In this document: one piece after another, positions 1-7,086 of the stretch | Layout: every line of letters begins with the position of its first letter | How positions within the stretch are numbered: the stretch's first letter is position 1 | Assembly: GCA_012960835.1 (NCBI GenBank) | Contig: DUAL01000048.1 | Span: 1 to 7,484 of the forward strand | Origin: Flavobacteriales bacterium | GTDB lineage: Bacteria > Bacteroidota > Bacteroidia > Flavobacteriales > BACL11 | Length of the DNA: 7,484 nucleotides | Reading direction: 5' to 3' | The notes under the pieces: model-generated | Databases searched by the model: none | What the model saw: only the letters and a program-made list of their open reading frames with translations | What the model was told of the DNA's origin: nothing | Made by a program: the position numbers and the translations under genes

Positions 1-849
1 TTTTGCCCCAAATACTTCAGGTGCAGGTGCATCAGCAGGCGGTGTTGCGTACGGATCAGCATTAGGATCCATCATAAGTTTAACTTCTTTAGTAACAGAA
101 GGTAAATTTTCCATTTTCCCTAAATGTTCAATGTTTGAAAAATAAACATTAGGGATAGACATAACAACATGAAAATGTTTAGAATAAGGCAACTCATTAA
201 GAAAAATAAGCACCAACATTATATGTGTCCACCAACTGATATCATGAAGTAGATGTAAATCCCAATTAGCAAAATAGGAAAGTAACAAATTACTTACAGG
301 AAAGGAGCCATAATAGTCTGCAGGATGAAGTCCAATGTAGCCAATATTCATTGTTAATAGTGAAGTCATCAAAAACACGATAATCACCAAAGCAACAATA
401 GCATCAATTGAGGATGATTTCTTCATTTCTTTTCCAGAAAACCGCTTTATCTTTAAAAACAATCTCCTGAACATAAACATAAGACAAGACACTAAAACTA
501 ATACAGCCATAACATCACCAGAAGCAGTTACTAAATTGTAAAAACCACCCAGCACACCAAAGGATCTATCTAAATTAAAAATACCATCTACCATCATCTC
601 TATTGTACCAATAGTAATCACTAAAAAACCCCAATATACTAGTGCGTGTAGAATCCCTGAAACTGGTCGAGCAAATAACTTAGTCTGACCAAAAGCTATT
701 TTAAGTAAGATTATAGTTCTTTTCAAGGGCTGATCAAATCTATTTTTTGATTTCCCTAATCTGATATTTCTTACTATCTTCCAAAGATTATAAGAGAATA
801 ACCCTAATGCAAAAAGTAAAATAAAACTAAATATAATTGAACTTTGCAT
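1..849 (-). CDS. Membrane (Fe-S)-binding oxidoreductase, HdrE/NarI-like N-terminal part (partial, C-terminus outside window)
   Basis: Translating the minus strand from the ATG at 849-847 gives 283 residues with no stop before the left edge, so the 3' end is missing. About five membrane segments are visible (near residues 4-22, 67-87, 111-128, 148-167 and 204-221). Histidines sit where NarI/HdrE-type cytochrome b subunits bind haem: H68 in GILHALVYWGF, then H199, H202 and H209 around LHLLHDISWWTH, and H225/H227 in PYSKHFH. A loop ending in a Pro/Ala-rich linker (residues about 257-283, DPNADPYATPPADAP) follows. In Bacteroidota homologues this linker leads into a ferredoxin-like domain with CxxCxxC motifs and CCG-type domains; those lie outside the window. 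The likely role is electron transfer between a membrane quinone/haem site and cytoplasmic Fe-S clusters, but the physiological donor and acceptor are unknown. It starts 12 nt after the MCE gene and is probably co-transcribed with it. The family call is firm; the substrate is not. Confidence 0.85.
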   Translation of the reverse strand, partial: MQSSIIFSFILLFALGLFSYNLWKIVRNIRLGKSKNRFDQPLKRTIILLKIAFGQTKLFARPVSGILHALVYWGFLVITIGTIEMMVDGIFNLDRSFGVLGGFYNLVTASGDVMAVLVLVSCLMFMFRRLFLKIKRFSGKEMKKSSSIDAIVALVIIVFLMTSLLTMNIGYIGLHPADYYGSFPVSNLLLSYFANWDLHLLHDISWWTHIMLVLIFLNELPYSKHFHVVMSIPNVYFSNIEHLGKMENLPSVTKEVKLMMDPNADPYATPPADAPAPEVFGAK

Positions 850-861
850 ACTTATTCTGCT

Positions 862-1800
862 TTATTTTTTTTTGTAGGATTTTGATTTCCCTCCCAAAAC
901 AGAAAAACCAACATATCTCTTGGGGTTTAATTTGATATCTTTTATTAGTGCTTCCAATTCTTTTGAGGATTTTTCTAGATTAAGATACAAATCCTTATCA
1001 TTGATAAACATACCTAAACTTCCTTCTGAATCACTTATCTTTTTAGAAATTTCATTCAAACTAGCAAGCGTAGTTTTTATATTTGACTTTGCAATATCGT
1101 CCGACAATTCAGAAAAATTCTTCAGTATATTTGTTATTTCATCATTATTTGCTTCCAGGTTTTTTATAATACTTGATATTCTCTCATCATTCTGGTCCAC
1201 AATTTTGTTGACTTTCGTCATGGTTTGCGACATAGTAGTAAAGGTATTATCCAAACTTACCAGACTCTTTGTAAGGCTCTCACGTGCATCCTTGCTTAAT
1301 ACAGAAGTAATCACAGTAACAATAGAATCAATGGAACCAATGAGCTGTTCTGCTTTGTTTTTTAAAGGTAAAATTTGCTTGTTTACTTCCTCTTTTAAGC
1401 TTCTATCCATATCAGAGGCAAGGGTATCGCCTTGTTCCGCATTAATATTAGAGTCTCCTAATACCAAAGAAATGCCTTTTGACCCCATTATATCTTCATT
1501 TACAATTTTTGATACACTATTGCTAGGAATATTGATATTATCCTCAATACTTAATGCCACCAACAAAGAATAGTTTTTATCTGTAAGTAGACTGATTTTC
1601 TTCACCACACCAACTTTAAAGCCATTTACAGTAATACTACTTCCTTCTTGCAACCCTCCAATATTTCCATATAAAGCATATAGGGTTCTGCTACTGTCAA
1701 AAAGGTTGCTTCCCTTGAGATAATTAATACCCCAAACTAGCACTACTATGGAGATAACAACCAGCATCCCAATCCTTAATTCTTTCGAAAGTATTTTCAT
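862..1800 (-). CDS. MCE (MlaD-like) family lipid-transport protein
   Basis: A 312-residue protein with the usual single-MCE architecture: a short cytoplasmic N-terminus (MKILSKELRIG), one membrane helix at about residues 11-29, and an MCE domain at about 38-115 with the typical stretch GLQEGSSITVNGFKVG followed by a beta-rich region ending GSKGISLVLG. A long, probably helical or coiled-coil region runs from about 135 to 290. The basic C-terminal tail contains NPKRYVGFSVLGGK, a tail seen in Bacteroidota members. MCE proteins form hexameric rings or tubes that carry phospholipids between inner and outer membranes, usually with an MlaE permease and MlaF ATPase. Neither partner is in this window, which is common in this phylum. 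The gene lies 12 nt downstream of the amidase and 12 nt upstream of the Fe-S oxidoreductase gene, suggesting one operon. The ATG at 1800 fits because the helix follows at the expected distance. The transported lipid is not known. Confidence 0.9.
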   Translation of the reverse strand: MKILSKELRIGMLVVISIVVLVWGINYLKGSNLFDSSRTLYALYGNIGGLQEGSSITVNGFKVGVVKKISLLTDKNYSLLVALSIEDNINIPSNSVSKIVNEDIMGSKGISLVLGDSNINAEQGDTLASDMDRSLKEEVNKQILPLKNKAEQLIGSIDSIVTVITSVLSKDARESLTKSLVSLDNTFTTMSQTMTKVNKIVDQNDERISSIIKNLEANNDEITNILKNFSELSDDIAKSNIKTTLASLNEISKKISDSEGSLGMFINDKDLYLNLEKSSKELEALIKDIKLNPKRYVGFSVLGGKSKSYKKK

Positions 1801-1812
1801 AATTTAATATTA

Positions 1813-2991
1813 TTATTTCTGCAAACTTAACGCTTCTTTTACATTTATGCGAATTCCATCTTTTAAAGCAATTACAAAAGCGCCATTAAAGCCCTTGTTT
1901 ACCATATTAATTCTTAATTTGTCCGCCTGCTCTTTACTTTTAGTATTTCCAACAAAATATTTATAAGTTTCGTTTACCACTTCTTCTTCTGCTATTATAT
2001 CTTTAAATCGTTCACTATTTTTCATCTCTTTCAGATAAGTGCCAATTTGCACTTTAAAAATAATAGATGGTTTTTTTGGATTTACTTTTTCTATTACTTC
2101 TTTTTTAATCTCAATTTTCTTTTCTTTGTTTTGCTCTTTATTATCAACTTGAATGGATGCCATATCAATACTTTCTTTATAACTTCTGAATGCCCTGAAA
2201 ATTGCTGATGCCAAGTACACTTTTCCTTGCTTGGAATTTAAATAATCTTCTTCTTTTGGATTGGTAAGAAAGCCAGTTTCAATTAAAATAGATGGCATAT
2301 TCGCACGACTTATCACATAAAAAGGAGCTTGCTTTACTCCTCTACTTTTCCGGTTTGCTCTGGTTGCAAATTGTTGCTGTACCTCTTCTGCTATTTGCAA
2401 ACTTTGCCCTAAATAGGTGTTTTGTGTTAAGCTAAAAACAATATAGCTTTCGGGAGAGTTTGGGTCAAATCCCTCATAGTTTTGCTTATAATCATCCTCC
2501 AAATAAATAACAGCATTCTCCTTCATAGCAATATCCATATTGGCTTTTAGTTTGCTCATCCCCATCACATATACCCCTGCTCCATAAGCATTTGGGCTTG
2601 TCCATGCATCACAATGAATGGAAATAAACAAGTCTGCATTATTATCATTTGCTAATTGTGTTCTCTCATGCAATTCTAAAAATTTATCATTTGTTTTGCG
2701 AGTATATATTATCTCAATATCAGGATAAGCTTCTTTTACATAATTGCCAAAAAGTAAAGAAATATCAAGTGCAATATGTTTTTCGGTTTCTTTATACCTT
2801 CCAGTTCCCAAATTTCCAGGATCTTTTCCGCCATGCCCTGGGTCAATTACTATTTTTTTTATGCCGTTATTTGCATTTTGAGATTGGCATGGAAAAACTA
2901 CAATCGTAATTAAAAGAAAAACTACAATTATGCGTTGTAGATTTAGCAAGCGAAAATTATAGATTTTATTTAAGTTTAGCACAATAAACAT
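1813..2991 (-). CDS. Exported N-acetylmuramoyl-L-alanine amidase (Amidase_3/AmiC type) with possible C-terminal SPOR-like domain
   Basis: A 392-residue zinc amidase that cleaves the MurNAc-L-Ala bond of peptidoglycan in the periplasm. A hydrophobic stretch at about residues 21-35 acts as signal peptide or anchor. The catalytic domain starts at KKIVIDPGHGGKDPG and shows the expected zinc ligands H53, E70 (in ETEKH) and H126 (in SIHCDA), plus catalytic E238 in LIETGFLTNP. An insertion at about 143-195 (MGMSKLKANMD to YLGQS) sits where AmiB/AmiC enzymes carry a regulatory helix. A Lys/Glu-rich linker at about 284-308 leads to a region (about 310-378, FKVQIGTYLKEM) resembling a SPOR peptidoglycan-binding domain; that part is less certain. 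The ATG at 2991 leaves a 20-residue n-region before the hydrophobic core. A TTG at 2949 would give a more standard signal peptide (MLNLQR, then the core). This is the first gene of the leftward operon and is divergent from lptD. Confidence 0.92.
   Translation of the reverse strand: MFIVLNLNKIYNFRLLNLQRIIVVFLLITIVVFPCQSQNANNGIKKIVIDPGHGGKDPGNLGTGRYKETEKHIALDISLLFGNYVKEAYPDIEIIYTRKTNDKFLELHERTQLANDNNADLFISIHCDAWTSPNAYGAGVYVMGMSKLKANMDIAMKENAVIYLEDDYKQNYEGFDPNSPESYIVFSLTQNTYLGQSLQIAEEVQQQFATRANRKSRGVKQAPFYVISRANMPSILIETGFLTNPKEEDYLNSKQGKVYLASAIFRAFRSYKESIDMASIQVDNKEQNKEKKIEIKKEVIEKVNPKKPSIIFKVQIGTYLKEMKNSERFKDIIAEEEVVNETYKYFVGNTKSKEQADKLRINMVNKGFNGAFVIALKDGIRINVKEALSLQK
2935..2967 (+). promoter_or_regulatory. 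Possible lptD promoter (-33 TTG / near -7 box)
   Basis: A TTG at 2935-2937 is followed after 22 nt by TAGATTTT at 2960-2967. This matches five of the six fixed bases of the Bacteroidota -7 consensus TAnnTTTG (last base T instead of G). A second near-match, TAAGTTTA, lies at 2971-2978. Either would place transcription start upstream of all candidate lptD start codons. The region is very AT-rich and lies inside the amidase coding sequence, so chance matches are likely. Confidence 0.2.
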
Positions 2992-3000
2992 TTAAGGTAT

Positions 3001-5511
3001 TTGATACACAAAAATAACATTAATAGATTGTATTTGAAAAGCAGATTCCTCATTGTATCTCTTATTTTTTTAACATGCCTTGCTAATAACTCTTTTGGTC
3101 AGGAACCGGTTGTTATTACTGACACATTAGAAGTTAAGGACAGTACAAATAAAACATTTATAAATGATGATATTTTGTATGACGCCTCTGATTCCATGCA
3201 CTTTGATATTGTAAATAAAAAAGTTTTTCTTTATGGGGATGCTTTTATTAAATATGAGAATACAGAAATTAAAGCCGATTTTATTGAAATTGATTGGACA
3301 AAAAATCAAATTTTTGCAAAAGGGAGAATTGATTCTTCTAGAAAAATGAGCGGTTACCCTCATTTTAAGGAAGGCACAAAAACCTTTAAGGCAAAAGAAA
3401 TGACCTATAATTATAAAAGCAAAAAAGGAATAATTAAGGAATTAGTCACCAAAGAAGGAGAAGCTTTTATTCATGGTAAAAAAGTAAAAAAAAGCCGGTC
3501 AGAAGTGATGTATTTGAAAAAAGGAGAATACACTACTTGCAATGCAGAGAAACCACACTTTTCAATTCGTGCAAACAGAATAAAAGTTATTCCTGGAAAA
3601 AAAATAGTTTCCGGTCCTGCTTATTTAACGGTTTTTAATGTACCAACTCCACTATTTCTTCCTTTTGGATTTTTCCCCAATACTAGCAAAGAGAGTTCTG
3701 GAATACTTATTCCTTCTTATGGAGAATCAGCAAATCTAGGGTTCTTTCTAAAAGATGGAGGCTATTATTTTGTATTAAATAAACAAATGGATTTGTCGGT
3801 AAAAGGAGATATTTACACCAAAGGAAGCTGGGCAACACGCTCACTTTTGCGCTACAAAAAACGATATAAATATAACGGCAATCTGAATTTGAGCTATGGA
3901 AGAATGATAAATAGCGAAAAGGACCTCCCTAATTACAGTTTAAAAAAAGATTTCTTTATCAAATGGACACATAAGCAAGACCCAAAAGCCAATCCTTCTC
4001 TACTATTTTCTGCAAATGTAAATGCTGGGAGCAGCACTTACCATAAAAACAATTCCTACAATGCAAACGATTATTTGAGTAATACATTTACTTCAAGTAT
4101 TAGTTTAAATAAAAAATGGGAAGGAACACCTTTTAATTTATCGACAACTCTAAATCATAATCAGAACACAAATACTAAAATAGTAAACCTCACACTGCCA
4201 GCAGTTACTTTTAGTATGAACCGTATTTTCCCATTTAAACGTAAGAAAGTTGGAAAAACAAATTGGTACGACAAAATTGGAGTGAGTTACAGTATGAATA
4301 CGAAAAATGAAATTTCAATTACGGATTCTCTCCTTTTCAAATCAGATGCTTTATCAAAATATAGAAATGGAATGAAGCACTCCATTCCAATTAGTACATC
4401 CGTAAAACTATTGAAGTATTTTACTTTTTCTCCCAGATTTAATCTAACGGAAAGATGGTATTTAACCCAAATTGAGAAAAGTTGGGATGGAAGCTCTATT
4501 GTAACCGATACCTTGCACAAATTTACAAGAGCACACGATTATAGTATGTCGGCATCATTGAATACAAAATTGTATGGAATTGCTCAGTTCAAAAAAGGAA
4601 AAATTGCGGCATTTCGTCATGTGCTAACGCCAAATATAAGTTTCTCTTATCGTCCTGATTTTAGCAAAGAAAATTTTGGTTATTACAAAACAGTTCAATC
4701 TGATACATTAGGAAATACGCAAACCTATTCCGTAATGCAAAACGGAATTTATGGTAGCCCAGGCAGTAGCAAAAGTGGCAATATCAATTTTAGCTTGGGT
4801 AATTTGATTGACATGAAAGTTAGAAGTAAAAAAGACACCACTGAAACACTCAAAAAAGTTACACTTTTACAAAGCATGGGGATTTCTTCTTCTTATAACA
4901 TTTTTGCGGATTCACTCAATCTCTCTACGATAAACTTGAATGCCCGCACAAAACTTTTAGGACTATTGGATGTTACTTTTTCGAGCAGATACGACCCTTA
5001 TATTATAAATAGTAGTGGTAAAAGAATGAATCAATTTGAAATAAAAAATGGACGATTAGCCCGTTTTACAAATGCCAATGCAGCATTAGGATTGAATATC
5101 TCTGAAAGTTTTTTTAATCAAAAAACAGAGGACGAAAAAGAGCAAGAAAAAAAGGAAGATGATTTTTATAAGATTCCTTGGAATTTGAACATGAATTATA
5201 CCATTGCTTACAATAAAAATAATCAAGCCTCATCAGAGGTTACTCCTACACAATCTTTAAACTTTTCCGGAAATATCAAAATAACACCAAAATGGAAAAT
5301 TGGCTTCCGTTCTGGTTACGATTTTAAGGAGAAAGAACTTACTTATTCTTCTGTGGATGTTTATAGAGATTTACATTGTTGGGAATTACTTTTCCATTGG
5401 ATTCCCATAGGATTTCACAAAAGTTACACACTAACTATTCGTGTAAAAGCATCTGTACTTAAAGATTTAAAGTTGGAAAAAAAGAAAGACTGGATTGATA
5501 TGAATTATTAA
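3001..5511 (+). CDS. lptD: LPS assembly outer-membrane protein LptD (Bacteroidota type)
   Basis: An 836-residue outer-membrane protein, the translocon that (with LptE) inserts lipopolysaccharide into the outer leaflet. A signal peptide is visible at about residues 12-34 (SRFLIVSLIFLTCLANNSFG). An OstA/LptA-like beta-jellyroll domain follows at about 65-215 (KVFLYGDAFIKYENTEIKA; NRIKVIPGKKIVSGPAYL), then the family-typical PTPLFLPFGFFPN stretch at 215-227. From about 230 to the end, alternating polar/aromatic strands fit a large beta-barrel, closing with the DLHCWELLFHW region and a terminal strand. The mature protein has only two cysteines, C180 and C793. No ATG exists before the signal peptide: the frame opens after a stop at 2977-2979, leaving TTG codons at 3001, 3028 and 3034. 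TTG 3001 is the longest choice; TTG 3028 (MYLKSRFLIV) gives an equally good signal peptide, an A-rich upstream and more promoter room. The gene is divergent from the amidase and converges with the amidotransferase gene. Confidence 0.93.
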   Translation: MIHKNNINRLYLKSRFLIVSLIFLTCLANNSFGQEPVVITDTLEVKDSTNKTFINDDILYDASDSMHFDIVNKKVFLYGDAFIKYENTEIKADFIEIDWTKNQIFAKGRIDSSRKMSGYPHFKEGTKTFKAKEMTYNYKSKKGIIKELVTKEGEAFIHGKKVKKSRSEVMYLKKGEYTTCNAEKPHFSIRANRIKVIPGKKIVSGPAYLTVFNVPTPLFLPFGFFPNTSKESSGILIPSYGESANLGFFLKDGGYYFVLNKQMDLSVKGDIYTKGSWATRSLLRYKKRYKYNGNLNLSYGRMINSEKDLPNYSLKKDFFIKWTHKQDPKANPSLLFSANVNAGSSTYHKNNSYNANDYLSNTFTSSISLNKKWEGTPFNLSTTLNHNQNTNTKIVNLTLPAVTFSMNRIFPFKRKKVGKTNWYDKIGVSYSMNTKNEISITDSLLFKSDALSKYRNGMKHSIPISTSVKLLKYFTFSPRFNLTERWYLTQIEKSWDGSSIVTDTLHKFTRAHDYSMSASLNTKLYGIAQFKKGKIAAFRHVLTPNISFSYRPDFSKENFGYYKTVQSDTLGNTQTYSVMQNGIYGSPGSSKSGNINFSLGNLIDMKVRSKKDTTETLKKVTLLQSMGISSSYNIFADSLNLSTINLNARTKLLGLLDVTFSSRYDPYIINSSGKRMNQFEIKNGRLARFTNANAALGLNISESFFNQKTEDEKEQEKKEDDFYKIPWNLNMNYTIAYNKNNQASSEVTPTQSLNFSGNIKITPKWKIGFRSGYDFKEKELTYSSVDVYRDLHCWELLFHWIPIGFHKSYTLTIRVKASVLKDLKLEKKKDWIDMNY
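3009..3016 (-). promoter_or_regulatory. Candidate -7 promoter box of the amidase-MCE-Fe-S operon
   Basis: Read on the minus strand these bases are TATTTTTG, an exact match to the Bacteroidota -7 consensus TAnnTTTG. No clear TTG is seen at the usual distance for a -33 box. Transcription would begin near 3002-3004, about 12 nt before the ATG at 2991 or about 54 nt before the alternative TTG at 2949. The box overlaps the first codons of lptD if lptD starts at 3001, which favours a later lptD start. The same octamer precedes the GDP-fucose synthase gene. AT-rich sequence makes chance occurrence possible. Confidence 0.35.
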
Positions 5512-5539
5512 GATTTACTATGAAAAAATCCAGTTTTTT
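5485..5539. terminator. Possible bidirectional terminator across the convergent gene ends
   Basis: A perfect 8-bp inverted repeat, ACTGGATT at 5489-5496 and AATCCAGT at 5527-5534, spans the convergent ends of lptD and the amidotransferase gene. In plus-strand RNA the right arm is followed by five Us (5535-5539), and the stem can lengthen by pairing them with 5485-5488. In minus-strand RNA the arm at 5489 is followed by a U-rich tract (complement of 5477-5488, CTTTCTTTTTTT). The 30-nt loop is larger than in classic intrinsic terminators, which lowers confidence. Both arms are coding: each encodes Trp-Ile near the C-terminus of its own protein. Confidence 0.4.
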
Positions 5540-6081
5540 ATCATCAATAGTCCATGCTGAGTCAAAATAGATTCTGGATGAAATTGCACTCCTTTTAAAT
5601 CGTATTCCTTGTGTTTGATTGACATTATCATTCCATCTTCATTTTTTGAAGTAACCTCAAAACAGTTAGGCATAGTTTTTTCGTCAATCACCCAGGAATG
5701 ATAATGCCCTACTTGTATTTGATTAGGAATATTCTTAAAAATTGATTCCTCTTTTGTAAAAATAATTTCGGAAGAAACACCATGCATCACATCCTCCAAA
5801 TTTTTTAGTTTTGCCCCAAAACATTCCGCAATTGCTTGATGACCCAAACAAACCCCTAAAATACTTTTTGTAGAGAAAAACTGCTTGATAATTTCTTTTA
5901 AGTTTTTATGTTCATTAGGTAATCCTGGTCCAGGGGAGAGAATAATTTTATCGTATTGCTCAACTTCTGTCAAGGAGATTTTATCGTTCTTTACTACAAG
6001 CACATTGTCTTCAAACTGCTTTACATAATGATACAAATTATGTGTGAAAGAGTCGTGATTATCAAGGATTAGAATTCTCAA
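5518..6081 (-). CDS. Glutamine amidotransferase, PabA/TrpG type (aminodeoxychorismate or anthranilate synthase component II)
   Basis: A 187-residue class I glutaminase, the full length for the family. It releases ammonia from glutamine for a partner synthase acting on chorismate, giving 4-amino-4-deoxychorismate (folate) with PabB or anthranilate (tryptophan) with TrpE. The N-terminus LILDNHDSFTHNL and the SPGPG loop at 49-53 are typical. The catalytic triad is intact: C78 in GVCLGHQ, and H168 and E170 in QFHPES. The HGVSS and HYHSW stretches (about 100-104 and 126-130) are also as expected. HisH is excluded by the CLGHQ and FHPES forms. No partner synthase and no other trp or folate gene is in view, so PabA and TrpG cannot be separated; many bacteria use one subunit for both. 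It starts 3 nt after the GDP-fucose synthase stop, so it is almost certainly co-transcribed with that gene, although the pathways are unrelated. Confidence 0.88.
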   Translation of the reverse strand: MRILILDNHDSFTHNLYHYVKQFEDNVLVVKNDKISLTEVEQYDKIILSPGPGLPNEHKNLKEIIKQFFSTKSILGVCLGHQAIAECFGAKLKNLEDVMHGVSSEIIFTKEESIFKNIPNQIQVGHYHSWVIDEKTMPNCFEVTSKNEDGMIMSIKHKEYDLKGVQFHPESILTQHGLLMIKNWIFS

Positions 6082-6084
6082 GTT

Positions 6085-7023
6085 TTATTGAAATTTTTGA
6101 AGTTCTTCTTCCAAGATAGCAATCGTCTGATCAATCCCCTCTTCAAAAGATATTTGATATTTCCATCCTAGTTTATTGATTTTTGAAACATCCATTAGTT
6201 TTCTTGGTGTTCCGTTAGGATAAGTTGTATTGTAATCTATTCTACCTTGAAAACCAATCTTTTGTTTTATGGTTTCTGCTACCTCTTTTATACTTTTTTC
6301 TTCCCCAGAACCTACATTTACAAATTGCTTATCAGTGTAATTATTCATTAAAAAAACACAGGCAGAAGCACAATCATCTACATGTAAAAACTCTCTAAGT
6401 GGCGAACCATCTCCCCATACCTCAACTTCTGATAGATTATGTTGTTTTGCCTCATAGAACTTCCTTAACAATGCTGGAATAATGTGTGAGTTTTTTAGGT
6501 CGTAATTGTCATTTGGCCCATATAAATTAGTTGGCATTGCAGAGATAAAGTTACATCCATATTGATCATGGAAAGTTTCACATAATTTTATTCCTGCAAT
6601 TTTTGCAATGGCATACGGTTCGTTTGTTGGCTCTAAGAAACCCGATAAAAGTGCATCTTCACTCATGGGTTGTTTTGCAAGTTTCGGGTAAATACATGAG
6701 CTACCTAAAAACAATAACTTCTTCACTTTAAACAAATAAGAAGCATGAATGATATTTGCCTCAATCATCAAGTTGTCATATAAAAAATCTGCACGGAAAG
6801 TACTATTAGCAAGAATTCCTCCTACTTTTGCTGCTACCAAAAAAACAAAATCTGGCTTTTCTTTTTCAAAAAAATCATGCACAGCATTTTGATTTCTTAA
6901 ATCTAACTCATTGGAGTTTTTAGTAATTAAATTTTCATAGCCCTCTGATTTTAGTTCTCTTATGATAGCTGAGCCAACCATTCCATTATGCCCAGCAATA
7001 TAAATTCTATCGGTTTTATTCAT
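6085..7023 (-). CDS. fcl: GDP-L-fucose synthase
   Basis: A 312-residue short-chain dehydrogenase/reductase. It performs the NADPH-dependent 3,5-epimerisation and 4-reduction of GDP-4-keto-6-deoxy-D-mannose to GDP-L-fucose in the cytoplasm. The Rossmann motif is GHNGMVGSA (11-19). The GSSCIYPKLAKQPM stretch places S108 and C110 at the positions of the E. coli catalytic S107 and C109. The YxxxK pair is Y137/K141 in EPTNEPYAIAK, and H180 in NSHIIPALLR matches the E. coli catalytic acid H179. NLYGPND, REFLHVDD and GTPRKLMDVS are further family signatures, so all key residues are present. The supplier enzyme GDP-mannose 4,6-dehydratase (gmd) is not in the window. The ATG at 7023 precedes the Rossmann strand by a normal distance. 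The gene is followed 3 nt later by the amidotransferase gene and preceded by a 105-nt gap that could hold a promoter. It probably supplies fucose for O-antigen, capsule or glycoprotein. Confidence 0.95.
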   Translation of the reverse strand: MNKTDRIYIAGHNGMVGSAIIRELKSEGYENLITKNSNELDLRNQNAVHDFFEKEKPDFVFLVAAKVGGILANSTFRADFLYDNLMIEANIIHASYLFKVKKLLFLGSSCIYPKLAKQPMSEDALLSGFLEPTNEPYAIAKIAGIKLCETFHDQYGCNFISAMPTNLYGPNDNYDLKNSHIIPALLRKFYEAKQHNLSEVEVWGDGSPLREFLHVDDCASACVFLMNNYTDKQFVNVGSGEEKSIKEVAETIKQKIGFQGRIDYNTTYPNGTPRKLMDVSKINKLGWKYQISFEEGIDQTIAILEEELQKFQ

Positions 7024-7077
7024 TTCTTGACCTTTTAAAAGATTGCTTTACTTTCATCATGGCTTCTAAAATACAAA

Positions 7078-7085
7078 CAAAAATA
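7078..7085 (-). promoter_or_regulatory. Candidate -7 promoter box of the fcl-amidotransferase unit
   Basis: On the minus strand this reads TATTTTTG, an exact match to the Bacteroidota -7 consensus TAnnTTTG. It lies in the 105-nt gap upstream of the GDP-fucose synthase gene and would give a leader of roughly 45-50 nt. No TTG is present at the expected -33 position, so support rests on the -7 box and the location. Confidence 0.35.
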
Positions 7086-7086
7086 T

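Noticed and set aside
920..1573. Long plus-strand open frame of 217 codons opposite the MCE gene
   Set aside because: It lies wholly antisense to a well-supported MCE gene, has no recognisable domain, and its Phe/Ser/Leu-rich composition is what the complement of an AT-rich helical gene gives.
2881..2895. Possible lipoprotein signal at the amidase N-terminus (VVFPCQS)
   Set aside because: Proline directly before the cysteine and Phe at -2 do not fit the lipobox well; an ordinary signal peptide or anchor is more likely.
2649..2909. Plus-strand open frame of 86 codons opposite the amidase catalytic region
   Set aside because: It is antisense to conserved zinc-binding and active-site codons, with no domain or start context of its own.
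3127..3363. Minus-strand open frame of 78 codons opposite the LptD N-terminal domain
   Set aside because: A shadow of the lptD coding sequence with no family resemblance.
4287..4520. Minus-strand open frame of 77 codons opposite the LptD barrel region
   Set aside because: A shadow of lptD; no recognisable motif or upstream signal.
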